DNA of 56,153 nucleotides from an uncultured Collinsella sp. (GCA_900544135.1 UQTU01000017.1:1-56153); one strand, 5' to 3'; positions 34,153 through 42,857 are shown, counted from the stretch's first letter. A program made the numbers and translations. The notes: generated by a model from the letters alone, not told the origin.

Positions 34153-34762
34153 GGGCGACCTCCTTGGTGGCCGAGAGGATTTCGTGGGCAAAGCCGAGCT
34201 CGACGGCGCGCTCGGCCGAAAGGTAGGTGTCTTTTGCAGTGAGGGACTGGATGCGCTTGGGCGTGAGGCCGCTGCGGTCCGAGAGGATTTGCGTGAGGGT
34301 CTTGCGGGTCTGCATGAGACGCCGGCTGGTTTCCTGCAGCGCAAGTGCCGAGCCGCCTGCCCCCTGGGGGATCAGCGGGTCGTGAATCATGAGCTCTGCA
34401 TGGGGCGCCATACGGCGATCGTCGCCGCCCATAAAGATCACGGCGCCCATGGACGCGGCGAATTCCAGGCAGACGGTGCGGATGGGGCACGATGCGAGGC
34501 GCATGGCGTCATAGATCGCAAGGCCCGATCGCACGCTTCCGCCGGCGCTGGCGACAAATATGGTGATGGGGCGGCTGGGGTCGGTGGCATCGAGCAGGCG
34601 GATCTGCTGGCATAGGTCGTGGGCCATCGGGGTTTCGATGTTTCCCATGACGGAGAGCTCGCGACGGGCGAGCATCTCATCGTAAATGCTGGTGAGCGTG
34701 ATACCTCGGGCGGATTCACGCATAGTGAGGGGACTGATGATGGGGGAATGATTGGTGTCCAT
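34145..34762 (-). CDS. ClpP-like serine protease
   Basis: A 205-residue ClpP-fold protein with a complete catalytic triad: Ser104 in EFAASMGAVIF, His127 in LMIHDPL and Asp178 in LTAKDTYLSAE. The oxyanion strand VASAGGSVRSGLAIYD is also present. It is more divergent than a housekeeping ClpP (usual LGxAASMG and MIHQP). Its association with a TraG-like ATPase suggests a specialised partner. The ATG follows AGAAAGGAGTCCTC. Middle gene of a three-gene leftward unit. Phage head-maturation proteases share this fold, but no phage gene is near. Confidence 0.87.
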   Translation of the reverse strand: MDTNHSPIISPLTMRESARGITLTSIYDEMLARRELSVMGNIETPMAHDLCQQIRLLDATDPSRPITIFVASAGGSVRSGLAIYDAMRLASCPIRTVCLEFAASMGAVIFMGGDDRRMAPHAELMIHDPLIPQGAGGSALALQETSRRLMQTRKTLTQILSDRSGLTPKRIQSLTAKDTYLSAERAVELGFAHEILSATKEVAHV

Positions 34763-34825
34763 GAGGACTCCTTTCTGTTGGTTGTGTTGTGGAATAGGAT
34801 TGTTGCCCGCGGAGGGGCTGGCGGG

Positions 34826-35716
34826 CTACAGGGCTCGTCCGAGCCTGAGATCGAGCTCGGTTGTGGGGCAGGCTGCCTGTTCGTGCGGCTCGCAAGCACC
34901 AAGGGCTCCAAAGCGATGGAGCGTTGCGGCGGGCGTGGTGTAGGCGAGCCGCAGCTGATGCTCGACAGGGGCACATCCGTCATTTTTGTAATGAGCCGCG
35001 TAGTACTGCGCGATGCTGGCGTTCATCTCGCTGCCATTGCGATGGCGCTCAAACTGGCGTCTGCAGGTCTCGATGATCTTTGCTACCGACTTGGGTGCCG
35101 TCGCGGGAACAAGGGCGAGATAGCCCTCAAATAGCTCGTTGATGCTCAGGAGGCACAGCAGATCGATCAGCGTCCTTATGGCTGCTCCCTCGGCGGAAAA
35201 GTGCGCGGTCATGCGGTTATATCGGTTGCGGTCGACGATGGCCGCATGGGGTCTTGGAGTTTTCTGCCCCGTGGTCCCGGGCTTTTGCCGCGCCTGTGCA
35301 TTGAGCTCGACGTTGCAGCGCTTGAGGCCGTCCAACGGAAGGAACAGTGCGGTGCGCAGGGTGTTCCGCTTGCTTTCGAGTTCATGACGCTCGTCGGGTT
35401 CCCATTCGAGCTTGAGTTTCGTGTCGAGTGCCGTAAGCATATGGGCTAGGCAGTCTACGGTAAGAACGTACGAATCGTTGTCGCGTTTTGGGGCATAGGG
35501 GTCTGTCAGCTTGCGAATGTCGGGGTCGCCCATGATCTTTGTGCAGCGCTTCAGCAGTTGAGGGTGGTCGGCCAAGATCGTCGCGAGCGGTAGCGACGCG
35601 TAGTTCTTGATGGTCGCGGCGGCAAAGGCGGCGTCATATTCGTTTGCATATGCTCGCTCAATGCGGGCATCCAGAATGCTTTTCTTATCGCCGTCTTCAG
35701 CGTGGTGGTTTGTCAT
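34826..35716 (-). CDS. protein of unknown function, first gene of the TraG/ClpP-like unit
   Basis: A 296-residue, mostly helical, charged soluble protein without signal peptide or membrane segment. I recognise no family. Notable segments are IKNYASLPLATILADHPQLL near the N-terminus and FSAEGAAIRTLIDLLCLLSINELFEGYL in the middle (about 170-200). It ends with a Cys/His-containing tail (GACEPHEQAACPTTELD). The ATG follows ATTGGAGAAGCT; the frame continues 52 codons upstream through short repeats without a ribosome site. It lies 63 bases upstream of the ClpP-like gene and is likely co-transcribed. Confidence 0.7.
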   Translation of the reverse strand: MTNHHAEDGDKKSILDARIERAYANEYDAAFAAATIKNYASLPLATILADHPQLLKRCTKIMGDPDIRKLTDPYAPKRDNDSYVLTVDCLAHMLTALDTKLKLEWEPDERHELESKRNTLRTALFLPLDGLKRCNVELNAQARQKPGTTGQKTPRPHAAIVDRNRYNRMTAHFSAEGAAIRTLIDLLCLLSINELFEGYLALVPATAPKSVAKIIETCRRQFERHRNGSEMNASIAQYYAAHYKNDGCAPVEHQLRLAYTTPAATLHRFGALGACEPHEQAACPTTELDLRLGRAL

Positions 35717-36206
35717 AGCTTCTCCAATCGGTTGATGTTCGTGCTGTTTGTTGATGTGTTGGTTGTCGTGAGTGATGTGCTTGCCGTGGGTGATGTGCTG
35801 ACGTTGGGGTGCTATGCGGTTTTCAATGAGCCCGTGAGGCGGTTGCTGCAGGGGCGGGATGAAACGGCCCATGCAAGGCGGAAGGCATCGTGCTCAAAAT
35901 CGAGACAGCAATGCCCTGGGCGCCTCACATGTGGCAGTTACCTCATTAAGTTGTCATTGCGTTTGGGGTTGTACTTTGCCGATCTTCCTTCTCTTACACG
36001 CTGAAAACTGAAACTGAATATGCTCGATCTACTTAAAACCGCAACAGCGATCTTTTATCAACTTATATGTCGGAACGCGTCTTTGCAAGTACTTTTTTGC
36101 CTTTGTTTCAAATGGGGTGGTTTTGCAACCGTCATACGCGCGCTGTGCGAACGTGCCCCGGCTCGGATAAGATAGTGCGCGATAAAAACGATGCAAGGAG
36201 GCACAT
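35717..36206. other. 490-base divergent intergenic region with short direct repeats
   Basis: No gene recognised. Left of centre, GATGTG(T/C)T occurs at 35753, 35774 and 35792 (with a related GATGTT at 35733), about two helical turns apart, upstream of the leftward three-gene unit; this may be an operator array. The right half is AT-richer and should hold the promoter of the HAD gene (possible -10 TAAGAT at 36168-36173). Confidence 0.45.
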
Positions 36207-37049
36207 ATGGCAATCAAAGCCATCGCGATGGATATCGACGGTACGCTCACCAACGACCAGAAAGTGATTAGCTCGCGTACGCGCGAGAAGTTGCTCGCGG
36301 CGCAGGAATCGGGCATTAAGCTCATCTTGGCTTCGGGCCGTCCCGCATGGGGGCTGCACGCCTTGGCGCAGGAGCTCGACCTTCAAAACCATGACGGTCT
36401 GCTGGTGGCCTTTAACGGCGCGCATGTGGTCGACGCTCAGACCGACGAGGTGCTGTTCGATCAGGCTATGCCTGCCGACGAATTGCATCGCCTGATTGAT
36501 CACCTGCGTAATTTTGACGTGATCCCTATGATTTCGCTCGGTCGTGATTTGCATGTCGAGGACTCGTACCATTGCATGATCACGCTGCCTGACGACTCGC
36601 AGAAGAATATCGTCAAGTATGAGCGCGATGCGTGCGATCTTAAGATTCGCGAGGTCGAGAGCTTGCATGAGGTTGTGGACGCTTATCCCGTGGACAAGCT
36701 GCTGACGGCGGGCGATCCGGCCTACCTGCAGGCGCATTACGAGGAGATGTATGCGCCCTTTAAGCAGACGCTTTCGGGCATGTTTACGGCCGACTGGTAC
36801 TTTGAGTACACGGCGCCCGGTATCGACAAGGCCCGTGCGCTCGAGGGTGCCCTGCCCAAGCTCGGCATCGATGCCAGCGATGTCGTATCGTTTGGCGACG
36901 GCCAGAACGACAAGTCCATGATTGAGTGGGCCGGCACGGGTGTAGCCATGGGCAACGCCGTCGATGAGGTTAAGGCTGTGGCCCAGATGGTGACCGCCAA
37001 TAACAACGAAGATGGTATTGCGGTGGCGCTGGATAAGCTGCTGGGCTAG
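36207..37049 (+). CDS. Cof-type HAD-superfamily phosphatase
   Basis: A 280-residue HAD hydrolase: motif I AMDIDGTLTND (residues 7-17), motif II SGR in LILASGRPAWG, Lys in VDKLLTAGD, and motif IV SFGDGQNDKSMI, with a Cof cap. It probably dephosphorylates a sugar phosphate. AAGGAGGCACAT precedes the ATG. A second HAD gene of another subclass follows after a hairpin. Confidence 0.93.
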   Translation: MAIKAIAMDIDGTLTNDQKVISSRTREKLLAAQESGIKLILASGRPAWGLHALAQELDLQNHDGLLVAFNGAHVVDAQTDEVLFDQAMPADELHRLIDHLRNFDVIPMISLGRDLHVEDSYHCMITLPDDSQKNIVKYERDACDLKIREVESLHEVVDAYPVDKLLTAGDPAYLQAHYEEMYAPFKQTLSGMFTADWYFEYTAPGIDKARALEGALPKLGIDASDVVSFGDGQNDKSMIEWAGTGVAMGNAVDEVKAVAQMVTANNNEDGIAVALDKLLG

Positions 37050-37072
37050 AATCGCCGATTAATGCATGATTC

Positions 37073-37098
37073 GGGCGCCTGCTCGCGGGCGTCCTTTT
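37073..37098 (+). terminator. hairpin with T-run between the two HAD genes
   Basis: GGGCGCCTGC and GCGGGCGTCC pair over ten bases (two G-U pairs) with a two-base loop, then TTTT. The tight loop may shift pairing; moderate terminator. Confidence 0.55.
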
Positions 37099-37113
37099 GT
37101 TAGGGAGGGTGCC

Positions 37114-37773
37114 GTGTCCGCATTTCCGTTCGACGCCGTTATCTTTGACATGGACGGCGTCATTGTCGATACCGAGTATTACTACTTGGGCGAGACTGCC
37201 GCGTTTGCCAAGGAGCTGGGGCTTAATCTGACTCAAGAGGAGTTGAATGGGCAGGTCGGTACCTCCCATCAGTTCTTCCTGCATATGCTGGTCGATTGGT
37301 TTGAGCGCGCCGGTAAGGGGCATTTCACTGGCGAGGAAGCGTTGGCCCGTTGGGACGAGTGGGCGCATAAGCGTCCGCGCGACTATCAGGCTTTGATTAA
37401 CCCAGGCGCCGTGGATACGATTCGAGAGCTGCCGCGCCGTGGCGTTCGCGTGGCGCTTGCCAGCTCGTCTCCCATGGATAGCATCGAGGAAGTGCTCAAC
37501 GCATGCGGGCTGTCGGATGCCTTTGAGCATGTGGTGAGTGGCGAGCAGTTTAAGGAGAGCAAGCCCGAGCCCGACATCTACCTGCATGCGCTGGACCTGC
37601 TGGGGCTGCCCGCGAATCGCTGCTGCTGCGTCGAGGATTCGGTGCCTGGCATCACTGCCGGCAAACGAGCTGGCCTGACAGTCATTGCCAAGCGCGAGGA
37701 ACGCTTTGGCTTTAGCCAGGATGCCGCGGACAAGATTATCGACCAGCTGCCGGAGCTGCTCACGCTTTCTTAG
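37114..37773 (+). CDS. HAD-superfamily phosphatase, beta-phosphoglucomutase-like
   Basis: A 219-residue HAD subfamily IA protein: motif I VIFDMDGVIVDTE, motif II ALASSSPMDSI, motif III Lys in QFKESKPEPDIY, and motif IV CCCVEDSVPGITAGKRAG. It could be a sugar-phosphate phosphatase or phosphomutase; the preserved DxD favours either. The GTG start follows AGGGAGGGTGCC. It lies just before the GntR gene of the fructosamine locus, but a hairpin separates them. Confidence 0.9.
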   Translation: MSAFPFDAVIFDMDGVIVDTEYYYLGETAAFAKELGLNLTQEELNGQVGTSHQFFLHMLVDWFERAGKGHFTGEEALARWDEWAHKRPRDYQALINPGAVDTIRELPRRGVRVALASSSPMDSIEEVLNACGLSDAFEHVVSGEQFKESKPEPDIYLHALDLLGLPANRCCCVEDSVPGITAGKRAGLTVIAKREERFGFSQDAADKIIDQLPELLTLS

Positions 37774-37856
37774 GAGTGCGGTAGTTGCGCGTTTTTCGGG
37801 TCAGATGAGTAAATACCTGACATTTTGGTGCGGCAGCAAGCATACTTAATGCTAAT

Positions 37857-37896
37857 GCGGGCTTAAGGGCTTGCTGAATGCCCTTGGGCCCGCTTT
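37857..37896 (+). terminator. 14-bp hairpin before the GntR gene
   Basis: GCGGGCTTAAGGGC pairs along its full length with GCCCTTGGGCCCGC (two U-G pairs) and is followed by TTT. It may terminate the HAD transcript or act in the GntR leader. Upstream, GTCAG-N12-CTGAC (37800-37821) is a further small dyad. Confidence 0.6.
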
Positions 37897-37923
37897 AGAC
37901 TTAATTGTGCTGGGAGAGGGTAT

Positions 37924-38667
37924 ATGCCACCGACTGAAGGGCTAACTGACGGTAAAGCAGCGATACCGCTGTACCAACAGGTTATCGATATCATTAAAAA
38001 CGAAATCAACTCCGGTGCCTACAAGGCGGGCGCGCGGATACCCAACGAATTCGAATTGGCTGAGAGCTATAAAGTTGGCCGCGTTACCGTGCGACGCGCT
38101 ATTGAGGAGCTCGTCCAGCAGGGCTATCTAACGAAGCGGCAGGGGAAAGGCACGTTTGTCAATGCCCCCAAGCTTAAGCGCAAGATTCGCCAGAAGGATG
38201 ACGTCCAGAGTTTTTCGGACGCATGCCGCGTTAACGGAATGGAGCCGGGGGCGTGCGTCATTTCGAGAAAGATACTGCCGGCGGATTCCACCGAAGCGCA
38301 GTTCTTTGGTGTTCCCGTTGGAACTGATTTGATTTGCGTTGAGCGTGTGCGTACTGCCGATGGAGTCCCCGTCATGCTCGAGAACAATATATACGTTTAC
38401 GAGGACAACGCTTATCTATCAACGGCACCTCTATCTAACCAATCCATTTTTGAGTTCGTGCGTAACCGGACGGGCCGTACGCCCGCGTTTACCGACCCGT
38501 GCACACTCGAGATCGCGTGCGCGTCGCCTGAGGTCGCTCGGCTGTTGGCAGTTCCCGTTGGCGAACCCTTGTTTTATATGGAAGCCTTCTTTTTCGATGA
38601 GCAGCGGCGGCCGTTTATCATCGGTCGTCAGCGGATCGTTGGGTCTCGCTACGTCTTTGACATCTAG
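37924..38667 (+). CDS. GntR/HutC-family transcriptional regulator
   Basis: A 247-residue regulator. The N-terminal winged helix (PLYQQVIDIIKNEINSGAY ... VTVRRAIEELVQQGYLTKRQGKGTFV, residues 14-80) is followed by a UTRA effector domain (about 95-245) of the HutC subfamily, which binds small sugar or amino-acid-like ligands; FrlR of E. coli has the same architecture. It precedes the fructosamine-type genes and is the likely repressor of that unit, with a fructosamine or its phosphate as inducer (inference). GGGAGAGGGTAT precedes the ATG. Confidence 0.93.
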   Translation: MPPTEGLTDGKAAIPLYQQVIDIIKNEINSGAYKAGARIPNEFELAESYKVGRVTVRRAIEELVQQGYLTKRQGKGTFVNAPKLKRKIRQKDDVQSFSDACRVNGMEPGACVISRKILPADSTEAQFFGVPVGTDLICVERVRTADGVPVMLENNIYVYEDNAYLSTAPLSNQSIFEFVRNRTGRTPAFTDPCTLEIACASPEVARLLAVPVGEPLFYMEAFFFDEQRRPFIIGRQRIVGSRYVFDI

Positions 38668-38677
38668 GACATTGCGA

Positions 38678-38717
38678 ATGGAGACGCCCGGTTGATCATC
38701 TCACCGGGCGTCTCCAT
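38678..38717 (+). terminator. hairpin after the GntR gene
   Basis: ATGGAGACGCCCGGT pairs perfectly with ACCGGGCGTCTCCAT over 15 bases. No T-run follows, so it may insulate rather than fully terminate the regulator transcript. Confidence 0.65.
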
Positions 38718-38777
38718 ACCGTTCACGGCGCGAACGCAACCGTTCAACCGCGTCGCGGCAATCAGTTTGAAATTATC

Positions 38778-38820
38778 TTGATGATGGGAAAAACTGCTGG
38801 TAATCTATGGAACGTCATAG
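38778..38820 (+). promoter_or_regulatory. candidate promoter and operator of the fructosamine genes
   Basis: TTGATG and TAATCT are 17 bases apart. CTATG-gaacgt-CATAG (38805-38820), a perfect dyad of 16 bases, overlaps the -10 end and the expected start of transcription. It would suit a GntR-type repressor. Weak promoter match. Confidence 0.45.
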
Positions 38821-38885
38821 AACGTTTGCCTTGCGCAGGCGTTGAAGCGAGATGCGATGCAGTCTCGAGTTCTTTGGAGGTATCT

Positions 38886-40349
38886 ATGTCAGATACGAAG
38901 GCGAAGAAGACAAACAGACGTTTTAAGTTCAAATTACCGCATGTCTATACGATCATGTTCTTGCTGATCGTTGTCTTTGCGGTCCTGACTTGGATCGTTC
39001 CCTCTGGTCAGTATCAGCGCAAGACGATTTCGACAGCGGCGGGCGAGCGTGAAGTCGCCGTTGCTGGAACCTATGAACAGGTCGATAAGAACTACACCGA
39101 TTCCGAGACCGGCGAGACCATCAATCTGGGCCAGGATATCTTTGCGGTCCTGCAAGCGCCTACTAAGGGCATCCAGGAGGCTGCCGACGTCGTTGCGTTC
39201 GTCTTATTGATTGGCGGATCGTTCGCAGTCATCACCAAGACCAACGCTTTGAATGCCGGCATGAGCCGTGTGATTAAAAAGCTCAAGAACAAGGACATCC
39301 TCATCATTCCCATCACGATGACGTTGCTGTCCATTTGCGGCACTACGTTTGGTATGTCTGAGGAAGCCCTGCCGTTCTATGCCATCTTCATTCCCATCAT
39401 GATGGGTATCGGTTATGACTCGATGACGGCATTCATCATCTGCTTCCTTGGTCCTAACTTGGGATATTGTGCTTCGACCATCGACCCGTTTAATGTTTTG
39501 ATCGCCCAAGGCATCATTGGCATCGAGGGTAATCCGCAACTGTGGCTGCGTGCCGTTTCTTGGGTCATCTTCACTGCCGTCGGTATCGCATGGGCCATGC
39601 GCTACGCCATGCGCGTCAAGAAAAATCCCGAGTCGTCCATTGTGTACGAGGACGATAAGCTCAAGCGTATTGAGTTTTCCGTGACCGATGCCTCCATCGA
39701 GGAAGAGTTCACTATCCGTCAGAAGCTCGTGCTTATCGATTTTGCTTGCGGTATGGGCATTATCGTCTGGGGTCTTGTTACCCAGGGCTGGTACATGAAT
39801 GAGATTTCCGCCGTGTTCCTTGGCATGGGCTTGCTTGCCGGTATCCTGGGCGGTCTTGACCAGCAGACGATCGCAGAGGAGTTCGTTAAGGGTCTTGCCG
39901 ACTTTGCGTACGCTGCCATCGTTATCGGTATCGCTCGCGGTATTCTGGTCATCGCCGAGGGCGGCATGATCATCGACACCATCCTCCAGGCGCTCGCTAC
40001 TGCGCTTGCCGGTGCACCCGCCGCCGTCTACACCACGTTTATGTATATCGTCCTTGGCCTGCTCTCTTTGCTGGTTCCCTCGAGCTCTGGACTTGCGGCG
40101 CTCACCATGCCCGTCATGGGTCCGCTGACCGAGCTTATGGGCCTCAATCCCGAGGCGGCCGTCACCGCGCTCCAGTTTGCCAACCAGACCATCAACACCA
40201 TCAGCCCCGTGGCGGGCATGACGGTCGCCGGTCTTGCCGTGGCTAGGATTTCGTTTGGCCAATGGTGGAAGACCATTTGGAAGTTCTTCATTTTCATGGT
40301 CGTCTTTGGCCTGATCGTAACGGCAATCTCTGGCATGCTTCCGGTGTAG
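38886..40349 (+). CDS. YfcC-family transporter (putative basic amino acid antiporter type)
   Basis: A 487-residue integral membrane protein with about 11-12 helices. It begins with a basic cytoplasmic segment and PHVYTIMFLLIVVFAVLTWIVPSGQY, a hallmark of the YfcC/DcuC-related family. A re-entrant segment (TTFGMSEEALPFYAIFIPIM) and the late VPSSSGLAALTMPVMGPL motif are also present. Family members are linked to C4-dicarboxylate, peptide or basic amino acid transport. As first gene of the catabolic run it probably imports its substrate; known fructoselysine loci use APC-type FrlA or ABC transporters instead. TTTGGAGGTATCT precedes the ATG. Confidence 0.88.
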   Translation: MSDTKAKKTNRRFKFKLPHVYTIMFLLIVVFAVLTWIVPSGQYQRKTISTAAGEREVAVAGTYEQVDKNYTDSETGETINLGQDIFAVLQAPTKGIQEAADVVAFVLLIGGSFAVITKTNALNAGMSRVIKKLKNKDILIIPITMTLLSICGTTFGMSEEALPFYAIFIPIMMGIGYDSMTAFIICFLGPNLGYCASTIDPFNVLIAQGIIGIEGNPQLWLRAVSWVIFTAVGIAWAMRYAMRVKKNPESSIVYEDDKLKRIEFSVTDASIEEEFTIRQKLVLIDFACGMGIIVWGLVTQGWYMNEISAVFLGMGLLAGILGGLDQQTIAEEFVKGLADFAYAAIVIGIARGILVIAEGGMIIDTILQALATALAGAPAAVYTTFMYIVLGLLSLLVPSSSGLAALTMPVMGPLTELMGLNPEAAVTALQFANQTINTISPVAGMTVAGLAVARISFGQWWKTIWKFFIFMVVFGLIVTAISGMLPV

Positions 40350-40358
40350 GTGGTTGTG

Positions 40359-41942
40359 ATGTCTGATCGTTTGACGGTCCTGACGTCTAAGAGCGTCTTT
40401 ACCGGTACGGGGGACCTGCCGTTTGAAGGTTTCGTAGCGGTCCGTGGCAATCGAATTGAGGCTGTTGGCACCAAGTGTGAGGTAGCTTCGTATTTGACCC
40501 AGGCGGACGAGGTAGTTGACCTGGGCGACCGCACTGTCATGCCTGGCCTGATCGATGTGCATACCTTCTATACAGGTTGGGCGCTGCGGACGTTGGGGTC
40601 TGATCTATCCGGCATCGCTGATGCCAAAGAGGCCGTGTCGCTCTTGCGTGCATGGAAAGAAGGTCATCCGGATTGCGCGGCGGCTTTTGGCCACAACCTA
40701 CCCGAAACGTTGGCATCGGATGCCGAGAACGCAAATACAGCAGCTGTGTTTGACGAGTGTTTTGGCGATATCCCTGTCGTCTGCTTTACGCCGGGCGCGG
40801 AGACCTGCGTTCTCAATGCTGCCGCCAGTGCGCGATATGGCTTTACACCCCAGGCGTGCTATGCCGAGAAGATCTGGCGCATGATGAGCGATTTCCTCGC
40901 GCTGCCCGAGGTGCGTGCCGGGTATTCGGACTACATGAGCATGCTTAACGAGCGCGGCGTTACCGCCATCAAGGAAATGGCGTTTGATGACTACTACGGC
41001 TTTGCCGACGAAATGGCTCGCCGTGAGGAATCTGGTGAGCTGACGGTTCGCGTCTCTATGATGTCGCAGCCGGTGGGCGCCGGTGCAAATCTGGCATATG
41101 CCCGCGAGGCGCGAGAGCGCTTCCGGGGACCGTTCGTTCGTTTTTCTGGCTTCAACCGTATGACCGATCGCGGCGTATGGGTGGGGCTTGCCGAGATGAT
41201 TGACCCCTATGAGGACACGGCCGATGCGGGCGCTGCCGGCAAGACGGTCGTCGAGGAGCCAGAGTGGGATCTGATTGAGAACGAGCTGCGTGCAATTGAT
41301 GCTGAGGGCTTCCGATACTCCTTGCATTGCCAGGGCGATGGCGCCGTTCGCCGCACCGTGGCGCTCTATGCCTCGCTGCCTCGAGACGAGCATGGACGGA
41401 TGCTTCGCCGCCATGCGATTACCGATCTCGAGAACTCTGACCCGACCGATCTTGTCGAGTTTGGCAAGTTAGGTGGAATTTGCGAGGTCTATCCGCAGAT
41501 TCTGACGCTGGACCGGCGCGAGGATTGCCTGTCGATGATGCGTCGACAAATTGGCGAGACGCGACTTTTGCACAGCTGGAATCGCCGCGGCATGGAAGAT
41601 TCCGGATGCACAGTGTGCTGTGGAACGGATTTGCCACTGCTGATTCCGAGCCTGGGCGAGTCAATATACAGCGCGTGCGGTGGATTCTTCGCCGACGGAC
41701 TGCCCGTGAATGAGGTCAACACGCTGACGCTTGTCGAGCTCTTGCGCGCTTGGACTGCCGGGGGCGCGTACGATCTGATGCGCGAAGACGAGCTGGGTAC
41801 GCTTGAGGTTGGCAAGCTTGCCGATATCTGCGTGCTCGATCGGGATGTGTTCGACCTCGATTATCGCGACGCACGCGATCTTGCGGTTGATATGACGATG
41901 TCGGACGGACAAATCGTGTTCGATCGAAATAAGGAGGCATAA
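40359..41942 (+). CDS. amidohydrolase family 3 (YtcJ-like) protein lacking one metal His
   Basis: A 527-residue amidohydrolase-fold protein. The N- and C-terminal beta-sandwich parts (VFTGTGDLPFEGFVAVRGNRI; LGTLEVGKLADICVLDRD) surround the barrel. The usual PGLIDxHxH metal motif reads PGLIDVHTF (His68 kept, second His replaced by Phe70). Later ligand positions look present: LHCQGDGAV, RRHAITDLEN and CGTDLPLL. Normal family members hydrolyse amides or formamides. Loss of one His of the pair suggests an altered metal centre or changed chemistry. The ATG follows AGGTGGTTGTG and overlaps no gene; GTG at 40350 is an alternative. The next gene starts one base after its stop. Confidence 0.87.
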   Translation: MSDRLTVLTSKSVFTGTGDLPFEGFVAVRGNRIEAVGTKCEVASYLTQADEVVDLGDRTVMPGLIDVHTFYTGWALRTLGSDLSGIADAKEAVSLLRAWKEGHPDCAAAFGHNLPETLASDAENANTAAVFDECFGDIPVVCFTPGAETCVLNAAASARYGFTPQACYAEKIWRMMSDFLALPEVRAGYSDYMSMLNERGVTAIKEMAFDDYYGFADEMARREESGELTVRVSMMSQPVGAGANLAYAREARERFRGPFVRFSGFNRMTDRGVWVGLAEMIDPYEDTADAGAAGKTVVEEPEWDLIENELRAIDAEGFRYSLHCQGDGAVRRTVALYASLPRDEHGRMLRRHAITDLENSDPTDLVEFGKLGGICEVYPQILTLDRREDCLSMMRRQIGETRLLHSWNRRGMEDSGCTVCCGTDLPLLIPSLGESIYSACGGFFADGLPVNEVNTLTLVELLRAWTAGGAYDLMREDELGTLEVGKLADICVLDRDVFDLDYRDARDLAVDMTMSDGQIVFDRNKEA

Positions 41943-41943
41943 G

Positions 41944-42795
41944 ATGTCTGAATCCAAACCGACGCTGCGTCGCGAGCAGATTGCGGGCATGAATATCCAC
42001 TACATCATGTGGTCGCTCGATTACTTCCTTGATGTGCAGCAGCGCTTGGGCTTTGAGTCTATTGAGCTGTGGTGTGCAGAGCCGCATGTGACGCTCGACC
42101 ATACGGGCTACTTTGAGGCTGAGGTCCTGGCGAAAAAGGCTGCAGACCGTGGGCTTAGGTATCGTACTCTGTGCCCCGAGAATGTTGTCTATCCTTGGCA
42201 GTACTGCGCACGCAAGCCGCTGCATGAACAGCGCAGCCTGGCGTACTTTAAACACGGCATTGAGCTTGCCGAGGTACTTGGGTGCGACCGTATGTCCATC
42301 AACTCGGGCTGGGGCGACTGGGACGAGGACCGCGAGGAAGCCTGGAAGCGCAGCCGCGAGCACTTGTCCATTCTGGCGGAGTATGCCGGCGAGCACGGTC
42401 TGGTGCTTACGATGGAAAGCCTGCGTCCCGAGGAGAGCAACCTCGTGACGACGGTTTCCGATGCGAAGCGCATGATTGACGAGGTCGCGAGCCCGTACTT
42501 ACAGCCCATGGTTGATACAACCGCGATGGGCGTCGCAGGCGAGACGCTCGAGGACTGGTTTGCCGCCTTTGGCGATGGGGCAATTCACGAGATGCACTTT
42601 ATCGACGGTGACCCGTATGGCCATCTGGTGTGGGGCGATGGCAAGCACGATATGGACGCCTTCGTCGCCACGCTCAACGCCCATGGTTTCGACGGCATGC
42701 TGGGCCAGGAAATCACGGACGGTCGTTACTACGATGACCCGGCGGCCGCAGATGCCAAGAACATGGCCGCATTCGAGAAATATCTGATTGACTAA
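41944..42795 (+). CDS. sugar phosphate isomerase/epimerase, FrlC-like
   Basis: A 283-residue xylose-isomerase-like TIM barrel resembling fructoselysine 3-epimerase (FrlC), which converts psicoselysine to fructoselysine. Metal and catalytic positions are suggested by ELWCAEPHVTLDH, LTMESLRPEESNLV (Glu), MVDTTAMGV (Asp), EMHFIDGDPYGHLVWG (His, Asp) and LGQEITDG (Glu). It begins one base after the amidohydrolase stop (AAGGAGGCATAAG) and precedes the FrlB-like gene, a context that supports FrlC over other members of this broad family. Confidence 0.82.
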   Translation: MSESKPTLRREQIAGMNIHYIMWSLDYFLDVQQRLGFESIELWCAEPHVTLDHTGYFEAEVLAKKAADRGLRYRTLCPENVVYPWQYCARKPLHEQRSLAYFKHGIELAEVLGCDRMSINSGWGDWDEDREEAWKRSREHLSILAEYAGEHGLVLTMESLRPEESNLVTTVSDAKRMIDEVASPYLQPMVDTTAMGVAGETLEDWFAAFGDGAIHEMHFIDGDPYGHLVWGDGKHDMDAFVATLNAHGFDGMLGQEITDGRYYDDPAAADAKNMAAFEKYLID

Positions 42796-42857
42796 AACAA
42801 CCATCGGCCACGCAACCAACGTCATTGATTGCGGGCCAAACAAGAAAGGAACTGGAT

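Noticed and set aside
34145..34762. phage head-maturation protease as identity of the ClpP-like protein
   Set aside because: The fold is shared, but no portal, capsid or terminase gene is adjacent, and the partner is a TraG-like ATPase.
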